From contig OX246747.1 of the NCBI GenBank assembly GCA_945910005.1, positions 19,668,686 through 19,732,685 of the forward strand: a DNA stretch of 64,000 nucleotides, in the 5' to 3' direction. How positions within the stretch are numbered: position 1 is the first letter of the stretch; each line of letters begins with the position of its first letter. Below the pieces are notes generated by a model. It was given only the letters and a program-made list of their open reading frames with translations, had not been told where the DNA came from and did not search any database. Below are positions 43,738 to 53,901 of the stretch, piece after piece. Source of the DNA: Isoperla grammatica. Taxonomy: Eukaryota > Arthropoda > Insecta > Plecoptera > Perlodidae. The position numbers and the translations under genes were made by a program.

Positions 43738-43949
43738 CTGCAACATAAATTATTTTATTGCACCTATTCTATAGACAAATGGCATTTTTAACCCAGTCTT
43801 AATAAAAACATTTGTTTTGCCCTATAGTTGCAGATCTTCACTTCTTTATGGATTAATTGGATTGGGTGGCCTCCGTGACCTAGAGCACAAAAATATATTC
43901 TGAAACTAAAATACTGTAATGCTAAAACAACCCATCCTCCTTGCCACAA

Positions 43950-44275
43950 CCTGCCCAGAGACTGCTACCTTGTCGTGGTGGGCAGGTTTGCGTGCTTTGT
44001 TGATCCCGAGAGCTATGCCGGCGGAAGCGTATGCTTCTGGTAGGACCACCCTAGCCGGACTGGTCGAGGAGGAGAAGTCAGACGAAATGCAGTCCACACC
44101 CCAATCCCCTTTCCTCCCCCTTCCCCTTTCCACCCCGCCCTCCTATTTGCCCCTTTTCTTTAAACAGCCCCCTATTTCATCTTCATATATCACCCACTCA
44201 TTGTCTCGATTAGCCTCGTTGCAAAAATATGAGACGTTAAGCCCAAATATCAAATCAAATCATATCAAATCATCA
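43950..44275 (+). mobile_element. SINE-like family, head-A copy in intron 2
   Basis: CCTGCCCAGAGACTGCTACC ... GAGACGTTAAGCCCAAATAT with a long ATCAAATCAAATCAT-type tail. The direct repeat CTCCTTG(C/A)CACAA (43937-43949 and 44276-44288, one mismatch) bounds it. It lies antisense to the host gene. Confidence 0.85.
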
Positions 44276-44551
44276 CTCCTTGACACAAAATACAAATCAA
44301 ACTTGTATTGGCAGTGAGTGGTATGATCATATGAAGACCCTATTATAATTAATTTTCAAGAATAAATCATCCCTTCCATTGGTACATACTAATCCAGTAA
44401 TCATAATTATTCAAATTAATGTCCCCCTTGCTTCAAGTCCCATTCACGAACACTGAACCAACAAAAATATAGACATTCTTCGAAGGTCCTAAAATTTTTA
44501 AGTGTGCACCTCTGGCCCTACGTCAGCAAACATATCTATCTACCACTGCTC

Positions 44552-44860
44552 TATTGATTGATATTTGGGCTTAACGTCTCATATTTTTGCAACGAGGCTA
44601 ATCGAGACAATGAGTGGGTGATATATGAAGATGAACTAGGGGGGTGTTTGGAGGAAAGGGTCAAGTAGGAGGGCAGGGAAGAACAGCGAAGGGGAGGAAC
44701 GGGAGTGGGGAGGATGTGGACTGCATTTCGTCTGACTTCTCCTCCTCGACCGGCTAGGGTGGCCCTACCAGAAGCATACGCTTCCGCCAGCATAGCTCCA
44801 GGAATCATCAAAGCGCACAAACCTGCCCACCACGATAAGGTAGCGGTCCATGGGCAGGAT
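44552..44860 (-). mobile_element. SINE-like family, head-A copy in intron 2
   Basis: ATTGATTGATATTTGGGCTT ... GGTAGCGGTCCATGGGCAGG. The flanks CACTGCTC and CACAGCTC may be a decayed target duplication. Confidence 0.85.
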
Positions 44861-45614
44861 CACAGCTCATTACATTAACACATTTCTAGCCACTTAACTT
44901 ACAATTTAGAAGCTAGAATTTAAGAATGTCTCTTTTATGAATGGATTAGACTAACGACTGGACATGGAAGACTGAACAACAAACCAACAGTTTGTCCCAT
45001 CAAAGACTGAGTTGTTAACTATTTGCTATTTGTAAAATTATATTATTATGTGTGTAAAAAAAAAAAAGTAGCAAAATTATGAAATCTAACAAACAAGTCA
45101 TAAATCTTTATCAAGGCTCATAGATTACATTTTATGACAGTAACATACCCCCATGGTGATAGTGTGGAGACTTGAGTACCTAAAATCAGTAATTTCAAGT
45201 AGCAGAAGACTGCTAAGCAAGAGGAAACTGAAACTAAAATAGATTTTCTACTACAGTACTACCATATTAGAAATTTAAATGTTCAATGTGTGTATGTGTT
45301 TGTGACGTGTATTTAATCAAGGAATAATATAGGCAAAACTGATTGATGGATTAATTTAATTAATACCAGTGTGAAGTTTCATTTACATATCTCAATGTAA
45401 TTTTGGTACTAGTCGATCCCCTACTGCTAACTTACTGTGCAATGCAACAAATAGTAGTTTTTATTGATGAGATGTCCAAGTCTAATAGACGAAGTAGATG
45501 CTCTTCCACCTGGCATGAGCTATGAGGAAAAGGAAGCTTGTCTCTACTGGAAAACCAGAAAATGCATAATGGCCCAGTAAGCCAAAAATACAGGCATAGG
45601 AAAAGAAGAACATT

Positions 45615-45660
45615 AATTAATTCATTAACTAATTAATTAATTAATTAATTAATTAATTAC
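45615..45660. repeat. TTAA microsatellite
   Basis: AATT/TTAA tandem repeats in intron 2 of the Myb/SANT-like gene. Confidence 0.9.
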
Positions 45661-45762
45661 ATGTTAATCCATAAATTTCCTTCCAAGCACAACTTTTTAA
45701 TCAAATGATAGCGGTATGAATAAAGTAGACCTATAGCTCTTACTGATATGCAAATCACCCAC

Positions 45763-46019
45763 CTTCATTGAATGGTACTGCTGCCTCGAAGTCTTGGCTG
45801 ATGAGGGTAGCATTTGGTCTGTGGCCTAAAATCTCATCCAGCTCCTGGTAATAGGGGCACTTGGCAGTCCCAGACCCTGATTTATTATTGATGGCCTTTG
45901 CCTTTCGGTAGGCCACCTGGAGTACCTTCCATTTCGTCCTTAACTGGTCTGCAGTTCTGGAGAAGCCATATTCATGGAAACGAGGCACCAGAGTGTTGTA
46001 TATGTCGCTATTGCTATAC
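45763..46019 (-). CDS. Myb/SANT-like gene, exon 2 (rest of DNA-binding domain)
   Basis: The acceptor AAATTTAG|GTATAGC (46020/46019) and donor GAAG|GTGGGT (45763/45762) bound 257 bp. The exon carries SNSDIYNTLVPRFHEYGFSR and TADQLRTKWKVLQVAYRKAK, followed by CPYYQELDEILGHRP: the second and third helices of a trihelix (Myb_DNA-bind_4-type) domain. Residue phase fits exon 1 (phase 2) and exon 3 (phase 1). Confidence 0.85.
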
Positions 46020-46119
46020 CTAAATTTAAACAAATTGTTTATAAATTAAATATGGAACAAATATTATACTCTAAATAAGAAAAATATAAAATAAATATCA
46101 AATAGGCTATGCCTAGCCT

Positions 46120-46258
46120 TATATACTAGACCTAGCTCTAGATAGTAGGCCTAACCCTAGATGGTCTAGCCCCAAATAATAGACCTAGGCCCTAGGTAGT
46201 AGGCTTAGCCCTAGAAACTAGATCTAGCCCTAAATACTAAGCCTAGCCCTAGATATGG
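46120..46258. repeat. Degenerate CTAGCCCTAGATA-type tandem repeat
   Basis: Imperfect units of about 20 bp (CTAGCCCTAGATAGTAGGC and variants), with scattered copies at 46640-46700 and 47275-47390. All lie in intron 1. Confidence 0.7.
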
Positions 46259-46260
46259 TA

Positions 46261-46638
46261 TTTATGGAGTGTGTGTTACACTTTGAAGTTTTAGCTTTAC
46301 ATTTGAAGGTGTCATTCACTTTGTGTTTTATGATTACATATAAAACTAAAAATGAATGATACCTTCTTCAAATTATATCAATACTATGAATTAAACCCAT
46401 TATTTTAAAGTTGCAAAAAATCCCAGTCCATTTAACATGTCTCTTATAGCGCCGGAATGGAAATTTGGAGGAACTTTGACGGCCAAATTAGTAAACTTCC
46501 AAAATTATTTTGACGACTAAAAATAGTTGAAACTGTTCATAAACATTTACTTAATGCTATAACATAAAAAACAGTGGGTTTGCGGTGTATTTATTGGAAA
46601 AAGATGAGGTCAAAAAGTGTAACAGCACACTCCATAAA
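46261..46638. mobile_element. Mariner-type MITE, 378 bp
   Basis: Terminal inverted repeats TTTATGGAGTGTGTGTTACA (left) and the complement of TGTAACAGCACACTCCATAA (right), about 25 bp with one indel, are flanked by TA on each side (46259-46260 and 46639-46640). No ORF. The TA duplication fits Tc1/mariner. Confidence 0.75.
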
Positions 46639-46702
46639 TAGGCCTACCCTAGAGTAGGCCTAGTCCTAGCCCTAGATATAAAGCCTAACCCCTACATATT
46701 AA

Positions 46703-47272
46703 GGACGTGTCCGAATTCCTCTTTATCATTGCTAACTCTAGGTCTAAGTCTAAATTTGACGTCATCAATCATCGGTGACGTATGAAGTACTGTCCGAAAT
46801 CGTTAGGTCTAGGTCTAAATCGAAGTTTAGACCTAGCAATCGAAAGTGCACGCTCGTTTTAAGTCTAAAAATTGCGTACGAAAAAAAGCAGTTGCGAGAA
46901 GACGAAGACGGAAAATTGAAATGTAACTTAAGTATAATATTAGTATTATTCTATCCTCTAGTATTATTTTATAATGTCAACAGTGATAGGCCCACTCTAG
47001 AGCCTAAAACCTGCATCAATATTGGAAAATGAATTCTTTTACATTTCCTTACCTCCAAAGGCGTCGGTACAATTCGCGGATTGACCCGTTGAGAAGGCTG
47101 TGAACCAATGCTTCAACTCTAGGTCAAATTTCTCCCAATAGGTGGCTCTGCAGTCGGTTTAGTACTGTCCGAAATCTACTTAGAATTAGAATTAGAACAA
47201 GCTAAATAATTTAAACCTAGACTTAGACCTAGACTTAGACTTAGACCTTAGACTTTTAATTCGGACACGTCC
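46703..47272. mobile_element. PIF/Harbinger-type MITE, 570 bp
   Basis: Terminal inverted repeats GGACGTGTCCGAATT and AATTCGGACACGTCC are flanked by TAA on both sides (46700-46702 and 47273-47275), a Harbinger-type target. Inside are further inverted AGGTCTAAG/CTTAGACCT repeats. No transposase. Confidence 0.8.
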
Positions 47273-47417
47273 TAAGCCTAGCCCTAGATGTTAGGCTTAT
47301 GAATATTACGCCTAGTCTTGTATATTATGGATAGCCTATCCCTAGATATTAGGCCTAGGCCTAGGCCTAGATGTTGTTCAACCTAGGCCTACTTTCAGAG
47401 TAAGATTTAAAACTTAC

Positions 47418-47512
47418 CTTTTCCCATCCAGAGCTGTTTGGATGTCGTTGTCTCTTATTAATGTTATAAGCAGCTCCACTTCTGACTCGGGCCACAAAAT
47501 TCGTTCGGCCAT
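47418..47512 (-). CDS. Myb/SANT-like DNA-binding protein gene, exon 1
   Basis: This is the start of a three-exon minus-strand gene (coding parts 47512-47418, 46019-45763, 43737-43250; 840 bp, 279 residues) and the best host-type gene in the window. Exon 1 encodes MAERILWPESEVELLITLIR and ends in GKR at the donor AAAAG|GTAAGT (47418/47417). It forms helix 1 of the trihelix domain (W-x6-LLI). All junctions obey GT-AG and keep the frame with no stop, which would be unlikely by chance. Trihelix proteins bind DNA in the nucleus; some are host regulators and others are the second gene of PIF/Harbinger transposons. No DDE transposase lies beside it, but a TAA-flanked MITE sits in intron 1, so a transposon origin remains possible. 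The 1.4-kb intron 1 and 2.0-kb intron 2 hold MITEs and SINE-like copies. Confidence 0.82.
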
Positions 47513-47520
47513 ATTATAAG

Positions 47521-47523
<3 letters not shown>

Positions 47524-47557
<34 letters not shown>
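47524..47557. repeat. TA microsatellite
   Basis: A (TA)n run begins 12 bp upstream of the minus-strand start codon of the Myb/SANT-like gene, within its promoter or 5' UTR. Confidence 0.9.
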
Positions 47558-47563
<6 letters not shown>

Positions 47564-47908
47564 TAAATTATAACGTGATGAAACGACAGTCCAACTTGAA
47601 AATACACGCGCGGAAGTCGTCGAAAACAGGAAGTAACGATTGTTTTTGTTGTCGAGTCTGCGGTCGAATTTAGGTCGATAGTTTAACTCGAACCTGGAAT
47701 CGATATATCTCGTACAAATGTTCCTTGAAACGGTTTGACGTGTATATCAACCACAAATCTTGCGATTTGACTTATCCAAACCACTTTCCAAACTGATTTG
47801 GAACTAAGGTGTTTTTCAGCAAAACCGATATGTATATCAACATTTGAAAAACGTTTTTGGGCAAAACCAGTTTGCTAAACCGTTTTTGAGCTCTGTGATA
47901 TACGTAGT

Positions 47909-47957
47909 CATATTCAGTGGGACAGTGGGGGGGGGGGGGGGGGGGAAACAGGGTCTT
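47909..47957 (-). mobile_element. SINE-like B-type fragment with poly-G
   Basis: CATATTCAGTGGGACAGTGG, a long poly-G run and AACAGGGTCTT. Only the inner head survives. Confidence 0.5.
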
Positions 47958-47959
47958 GT

Positions 47960-49613
47960 ATGAGCTGAGCTGTACCATTGCTGTACTTGGAAATTATATG
48001 CGTAATAGGAAAAAAAAATCAAACATTTAGTTCACAAACATTAACTTTTTATAGGTGCAAATGTTTTCTGCTGCCGAGTGTTCCATTATATCCAATCTGA
48101 CAAGCTTATATATTCAGTTGCCTCGTGCACCTTCTTGGATGTAACCAAAAGCGCTATATTAAATAACATACAAACTACACTAGGCCTATTACAATTAGCC
48201 TCAATAGATTAATTAATTATACATTAGGCCTATATAATAATAAAAACAGTGAAAACACTATCAATTTAGAACTGTGTTATCGTGGTTATTGCTTCATAGG
48301 CCCATAAGTAGATATTAATCAGCATAAGTTAAGAGTAAGACACACCTTGATTACGGTATCAACTTGCCTTGTAGCAAAGGTTTCGCCCAAGTTACTGAAA
48401 GTTCACTTTTCTGGCCTTAAAAGATGCAAAGTCGCCAACAAGATCATCCATTTTAATTTCTTTTGGGATTTTCGTCTCTATTGATATCATTACTATGGTA
48501 AAATTACCAAGATTTTTGTTGTGTTATCCTTAATATTGAGGAGAAGTTTGAAATATAATATTATTTAACTGTTTGATTAACCAGACCACCTACTGACGTA
48601 AAAAGTCGCCTTTAATACAATTTGTAGTAGGTAATTAAAATCATAAAAAGCCGCCCCTGGACAAGTGCCGCCCTTAGCAGTCGCTTACGCCTAAAACCGG
48701 CCTTGTATGTAGGTTTGTGCATACCTAGATGTGCATTTGGGCCTGCCAGCCTGCTTTCAACTGTTTGTTTTTAGCCTTGTTTTTAGCCTTGTTTTTATTA
48801 GCTTCCAGTGGATCAAGTAACTGGGTCAAGCAACTGGATGGAGCAAGTGGATCAAGCAACTGGCCTACGCATAGTCTTAACTAACAACTAGTCTAACTAC
48901 TTACAACTCTACTAACCTGACACTAACTACTAACTACTCTGGCATTTTTGACTGGGAAGATTAGATGCAGAAAGTGAGGGTGTACCTGGGTGAAATATAT
49001 TTGGCTTGCCAGCGTGCTAACAAAAAGCGTACTAGTAACTATGCCTAGCCTACTACTGGTTTTGGACATGAGCTATCTTCTCATCAAGTAATACGTAAAA
49101 GATTCTGGTAAATTTTGCCAACTTTGTTTTTGAAAGAAAGTTCACATGTAGGATATCAATGTGTGCATGTGCATGTCTAATGACTAGGGATGAGCAAAAA
49201 TGTGTATTTCAGTAGGCCTAAACGTGTTTAAACTCTCTGTGAAAGGCATGTAAACGTTCGTACCTGCCTACCCAATAGATTTTGCACGTGAATTAGGGTG
49301 TACACTGAACAGATGCACATCGTGTCCAATGTTGGTTCTGCGGTACGCCATCAGTCAGCTATCATATGCTGTGGCCGTTCGCACACAGTTTAACCCTGTG
49401 TGGGCGGCGTGCACAGGTCCATGCGTTTAATATTTAGATGAAACCAGTAAACGTGTACACATTGAAACGTACATTATCCCATCCCTACTAACGACGGCAT
49501 GCACATATCTCTATTTAATCAAAGTGTGACTTGAAGATAAGTTGCGATTGTTTAATTTTGTGTTGTTGAAATAATCATTTTAAAACTTTGAGGCTTTCAT
49601 GGCCCGAGTCACA
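47960..49613. other. AT-rich non-coding stretch
   Basis: Contains TAGGCCTA-type short repeats and no recognisable gene. Confidence 0.4.
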
Positions 49614-49926
49614 ATTATTATTAATTCTTGGCTGTCGGGTGTCGCTGGGTTAATTGTTGATTAAAACCTGACATTTCCAACTAATTGCGTAGTTCATCTT
49701 CAGAGTTGAAGAGACAGTTGTTGAAGAGACAGAGACAAGGATGTTCACACATAGGGAAATGCACAGCAGGGTGGGGTACAGTCGCTGGGTAGAGCTGGTG
49801 AGTAGCTTCTACCAGGGACTGTCTCTTCAACTCTGAAGATTCACTACCTACGCAATTAGTTCGAAACATCAGGTTTTAATCAACAATGGACTAGGCGACA
49901 CCCGACAGCCAAGAATTAATAATAAA
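49614..49926. repeat. PLE-derived fold-back, arms about 105 bp
   Basis: The left arm (49614-49720, with ATTCTTGGCTGTCGGGTGTC and TTGATTAAAACCTGAC) is complementary to the right arm (49817-49926). The right arm contains CTGAAGA ... GTTCGAAACATCAGG, a PLE hammerhead-like block. The loop is about 95 bp. Such inverted pseudo-LTRs are known in PLE insertions. Confidence 0.75.
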
Positions 49927-50266
49927 TGCTTTTAATTTTTAAATGCGATTTAAATGCTATTTTGTTTCTCCATGGGGATAAACGTGCAAAATCTTGACTT
50001 ACGTTGAAGTAGGCAAATAGTAGTACTAATAGTAATAGTAGTACCTTGTGACTGAGGAAGACCTCGGAAAAAACCTCAGTCAGGATTGCCAGTGGCCGGT
50101 TTCAAACTGGCGACCTCCCGAATTAGAGCCTTGTGTACTACGCACTGAGCCATCACTATCGGTCACCGTATTAGTGTTTTATTTATTAAAGGTCAACCTC
50201 AAACTTCTCGACACCTGTAAGCTGTGAGGAGCCACAAGACACATACGGTGATATAGAGTATTTGGA

Positions 50267-50325
50267 GATTGATATTTGGGCTTAACGTCTCATATTTTTG
50301 CAACGAGGCTAATCGAGACTATGAG
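50267..50325 (-). mobile_element. SINE-like 3' module fragment
   Basis: GATTGATATTTGGGCTTAACGTCTCATATTTTTGCAACGAGG to GAGACTATGAGTGA is the tail-proximal 60 bp only. Part of the sequence after it (to 50554) is open and Pro/Ser/Thr-rich, but it matches no family. Confidence 0.7.
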
Positions 50326-50745
50326 TGATTTTGTTGAGGAGTATGACACAATTCTCCAGAGCCACCTCTCTTGTGTCAGAAACCATTCACCCAGTCCAAC
50401 TGCCTCACATCAGGCTAGATCGCCTACCCCATCAACATCCCACTCAGTGCCTTCTCCCACCCCGCCAACTTCAACATGTCCTACATATCCTACAAGCAAG
50501 GGTAGGCTAACTAGTTTTTGGTGTGGATTTGGTAAATCCACACCAAACCACTAAACCAGATTTAGCAATTTCAAGAGGAATAAAGGAATATATAGGAATA
50601 AATAAATAATATGCATTCAAATTTTTGGTACAGTACTTGTGTTTTATTTTGGTTAAATTAAAACCACTATATGGTTTGCTTATAGCTATCCATTATCTAC
50701 CTATCTATTTATCTATCTTTATCTTTTCCCTCACTAAAATATGCT

Positions 50746-50790
50746 ATTGATTATTTGGGCTTATCGTCTCATATTTTTGCAACGAGGCTA
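50746..50790 (-). mobile_element. SINE-like 3' module fragment
   Basis: GATTATTTGGGCTTATCGTC and CAACGAGGCTA only. A minimal remnant, 5'-truncated in the SINE sense. Confidence 0.65.
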
Positions 50791-51154
50791 TTATTTTGTT
50801 CTATATTCCAGTTATTTATCTATAAATCAAATTAAATCAAATCAAATCTATCTATCTATCTAGACTATCTGAACTGATTCCAGTAATATACAAAAGAGGA
50901 TTAGAAACAACACAATTTAGCTGGGTATGGAACATAAAGGAAAACAACAATATAGCCTAGCAGAAGATAGCACAACAAAACAAACTACTAGAAAAAGAGA
51001 ACATGAACAAGAAAAATGAATTACAAAAAAATAAAAATGTCAACTTTGCCAATTTTTTTAATAAATTCGGAAGTATGCTAAATTTTAACTTATTTTAAAA
51101 ATTAGATAGGGGCCGAAGTGTTAAACTCGAGGTTCTACTAAGAGGCTAATTGAA

Positions 51155-51159
51155 CTATC
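51155..51159. repeat. Target-site duplication of the LTR element (left)
   Basis: CTATC immediately before the 5' LTR; the same five bases follow the 3' LTR at 56066-56070. Confidence 0.9.
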
Positions 51160-51352
51160 TGTGGTGTCGTCATGTGACCACGCCTTCCCCCTCCTACCCC
51201 TACTGTATCTCTGGTAGTAAGTTGCCTGACAGCAGCTCGGAGTCGTTCGGCTGGAGCTGTCGGGGTAGGATCACAATAAACGTCTACTCTTGCCTACCTA
51301 CATTGACTGGTTATTATTGGACGTGTCCCGTATCCTGATAGGGTACACCACA
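51160..51352 (+). repeat. 5' LTR, 193 bp
   Basis: It begins TGTGGTGTCG and ends TACACCACA. AATAAA at 51275-51280 can serve as the polyadenylation signal. Compared with the 3' LTR, two A-to-C differences occur around GACAGCAGCTCGG. Confidence 0.95.
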
Positions 51353-51354
51353 TA

Positions 51355-51372
51355 TTGGCGACGAGAAAACTG
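51355..51372 (+). promoter_or_regulatory. Primer-binding site region
   Basis: TTGGCGACGAGAAAACTGG starts two bases after the 5' LTR. The TGG would pair with the CCA end of a tRNA; the primer tRNA was not identified. Confidence 0.6.
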
Positions 51373-51567
51373 GTATGTTATTACTTATTTTAATCGTGTG
51401 CAATATCAAGCCTATAAACTACAGGAATAGTTATGTCGAATTAAAATCAGTCGTCGAAAGTCAACAAGTCGTCTGCTCAGCAACGCCCCCCATTAGTCGG
51501 GAACATTCCACTTCCGTTACATGTGACTCATCTCTTTCTCAAGTAATAAGTCGAGTCTGAGATCACC

Positions 51568-53901
51568 ATGGATAAAAAGTCACCGATTGTCGGGTCTATG
51601 GAAGCTTTTTCGGTAGAAAAGGAGGATATTGTGTCGTATTTAGAGCGTCTAGAACAATTTTTCGTGCTGAATGATATAGTTGCCGACAAGGTCAAAGTGC
51701 CGATGTTTATAACATTGTGTGGCGCAACTACATACGCAACCCTGAAAAATGTGTTAATGCCTAGGAAGCCGTCCGAAGTAAGTTTTACGGACATTACTAC
51801 AGTTCTGAAGCAACATTTCGCCCCGAAACGTCTCGTAATCTCAGAGCGTTATCACTTTCATTGTTGTAAACAAAAAGAGGGTGATTCAATAGGTAATTTC
51901 ATCGTGACCATCAAGCAGTTGTCTGAACACTGTGAGTTCAATGATTTCCTTGATCAAGCGCTTCGAGATCGGTTGGTCTGTGGTCTACAGTCAGATAGTA
52001 TCAGGCGAAAACTACTAATGGAGAAGTCTTTAACTTTCGAGGAAGCCAGCTCGATAGCCCTTAACATGGAACTAGCGGAAAACCAGTCCAAGCTGTCACA
52101 ATTAGCGGTACATCACGTCCCGAAACGGTCCAAACGTCACGGTCAGCGTCGTAAACGTACGGAAGATCAAGACAAAAATCAAGACAGAAGTCGTCAGTCG
52201 TCGAGTCAAGTCTCAACTAAAAAGTCGTGTCGTCGCTGCGGTCGTTATCATAATGAAGATAAGTGTCCAGCGCGCGAGTGGGAGTGTTTCGTGTGTCGAA
52301 AAAAAGGTCATACGTCAAAAGTGTGTAAATATCGTAAAGTCAACGATGTCACGTCCGATGACGAATCTAGCGATAAAAGTGATTCAGATATCAGTCAGTC
52401 AGTCCGTGGAGTGAATAGCAACATGAACACGAAAGTCACAAAAATTGTCGGTCAAAGTGAAAATGAAAGTGTCAATGAACTAAACCTAGTAGAAAGAAAG
52501 GGTCCATTGCTTGTTAACCTTGAGGTTGAAAATCAAAACATAACTTTTGAGGTTGACACCGGAGCAAGTGTCAGCCTTGTGTCAGCTGATACTTACTTTG
52601 GCTACCTGAGTCATAGGAAGTTGAGTAAATGTGACCTCACCCTAAAGTCAGTCACAGGTGATAAGCTAGAGGTATTAGGTGAAGTAAAGGTCAAGGTTAA
52701 GGCTAAACAAGGTCCTAGTCAAAAATTAAATTTGATAGTATGTGAGTCTAAAAAGAAGTTGAAACCACTTTTAGGCCGTCCTTGGTTAGATAGCCTATCC
52801 CCCAAGTGGAGACAGCTTTTAGCTGTTCAGTCGGAACACATTCCGATTGATACCCATTTTGAAATGTTTAACTTAAACGAGGAAGATATTGATAGGGTCT
52901 CAGTGGATTATGGTGTCACTGCCATTGAACCATTAGTAGATGCCAAGACTATAAAGGTCGAGTTAGCAGAAAAATTTCCCAATGTTTTCACTGACGATAA
53001 GCCTGGCACTATAAATGAATTCAAGGCCAATCTAGTTCTTAAGGAGGAAGTGACTCCAAAATTCCACAAGCCGTACAATATTCCCTACGCTTTGAAAAGC
53101 GAAGTAAAACAACAATTAGATGAGATGGTTAAGTCAGGAACCCTAGTCCCAGTTCGACACTCGGATTGGGCATCTCCAATTGTTTGTGTACCCAAAGCCA
53201 ATGGCAAATTACGAATTTGTGTTGATTTCAAGGTTACGTTGAATCCTGCCCTAATGACGGATTTCTATCCTTTACCGAAGTTAGAGGATGTGTTTGCGTC
53301 TTTAGCGGGAGGTAAGGTATTTTCTGTAATTGATTTGAAAAATGCTTACTTACAATTGCCGGTGGGTCCCGAGTCCCAGAAGTATTTAACAATCAATACC
53401 GAGTTTGGTCTCTTCCAATACACGAGGCTACCCTTTGGAATTTCCAGTGCCCCTGGAATATTTCAATCGGTCATGGAACAAATTTTGAAAGATTTACCCT
53501 GGGTCACGTGCTATTTGGACGATATTCTCGTGACAGGCAGGGATCTTGAGGAGTGTAAACGAAATGTTGAATACGTTTTAGCGCGACTCAACCAATACAA
53601 TGTAAAAGCCAATTTGGCAAAATGTACATTCTTTTGTAAACAGGTAAATTACCTAGGACACTCATTACGCGGAGATGGTATTCGCCCTTCAACTGAGAAG
53701 ATGTACGCTATTGTTGAAGCCAAAGAGCCAAGTAATGTAACAGAGCTTCGCTCCTACATTGGTATGTTAAACTTTTACAATCGGTTTTTACCAAATTTAG
53801 CTACTCACTTAAAACCTTTGTACAATCTCACTAAGAAAATGCGGAATGGTCCTGGTCCGCAAGTTGTGCAAAATCTTTTGCAGATAGCAAGAAGTTGTTA
53901 A
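51568..53901 (+). CDS. Gag-protease-RT part of the LTR element polyprotein
   Basis: The ATG has a strong context (CACCATGG). Residues 1-180 form a gag capsid-like region; 221-233 and 240-253 are two zinc knuckles (CRRCGRYHNEDKC and CFVCRKKGHTSKVC). An aspartic protease follows with DTGA at 330-333 and LLGRPWLDSL. The RT (about 490-700) includes WASPIVCVPKANGKLRICVD, DFYPLPKLEDVF, FSVIDLKNAYLQLPV, LPFGISSAPGIFQ and YLDD at 649-652, then VNYLGHSL and LRSYIGMLNFYNRFLP. The frame changes register at a four-A run (53836-53839) and this ORF then ends out of register at 53901. Gag and pol share one frame here. In the family the protein assembles particles, matures itself and copies the RNA. Confidence 0.93.
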   Translation: MDKKSPIVGSMEAFSVEKEDIVSYLERLEQFFVLNDIVADKVKVPMFITLCGATTYATLKNVLMPRKPSEVSFTDITTVLKQHFAPKRLVISERYHFHCCKQKEGDSIGNFIVTIKQLSEHCEFNDFLDQALRDRLVCGLQSDSIRRKLLMEKSLTFEEASSIALNMELAENQSKLSQLAVHHVPKRSKRHGQRRKRTEDQDKNQDRSRQSSSQVSTKKSCRRCGRYHNEDKCPAREWECFVCRKKGHTSKVCKYRKVNDVTSDDESSDKSDSDISQSVRGVNSNMNTKVTKIVGQSENESVNELNLVERKGPLLVNLEVENQNITFEVDTGASVSLVSADTYFGYLSHRKLSKCDLTLKSVTGDKLEVLGEVKVKVKAKQGPSQKLNLIVCESKKKLKPLLGRPWLDSLSPKWRQLLAVQSEHIPIDTHFEMFNLNEEDIDRVSVDYGVTAIEPLVDAKTIKVELAEKFPNVFTDDKPGTINEFKANLVLKEEVTPKFHKPYNIPYALKSEVKQQLDEMVKSGTLVPVRHSDWASPIVCVPKANGKLRICVDFKVTLNPALMTDFYPLPKLEDVFASLAGGKVFSVIDLKNAYLQLPVGPESQKYLTINTEFGLFQYTRLPFGISSAPGIFQSVMEQILKDLPWVTCYLDDILVTGRDLEECKRNVEYVLARLNQYNVKANLAKCTFFCKQVNYLGHSLRGDGIRPSTEKMYAIVEAKEPSNVTELRSYIGMLNFYNRFLPNLATHLKPLYNLTKKMRNGPGPQVVQNLLQIARSC

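Noticed and set aside
53830..53901. Programmed frameshift between RT and RNase H in the Gypsy-type element
   Set aside because: The site is only a four-A run, the location is unusual for the family, and a one-base indel explains it more simply.
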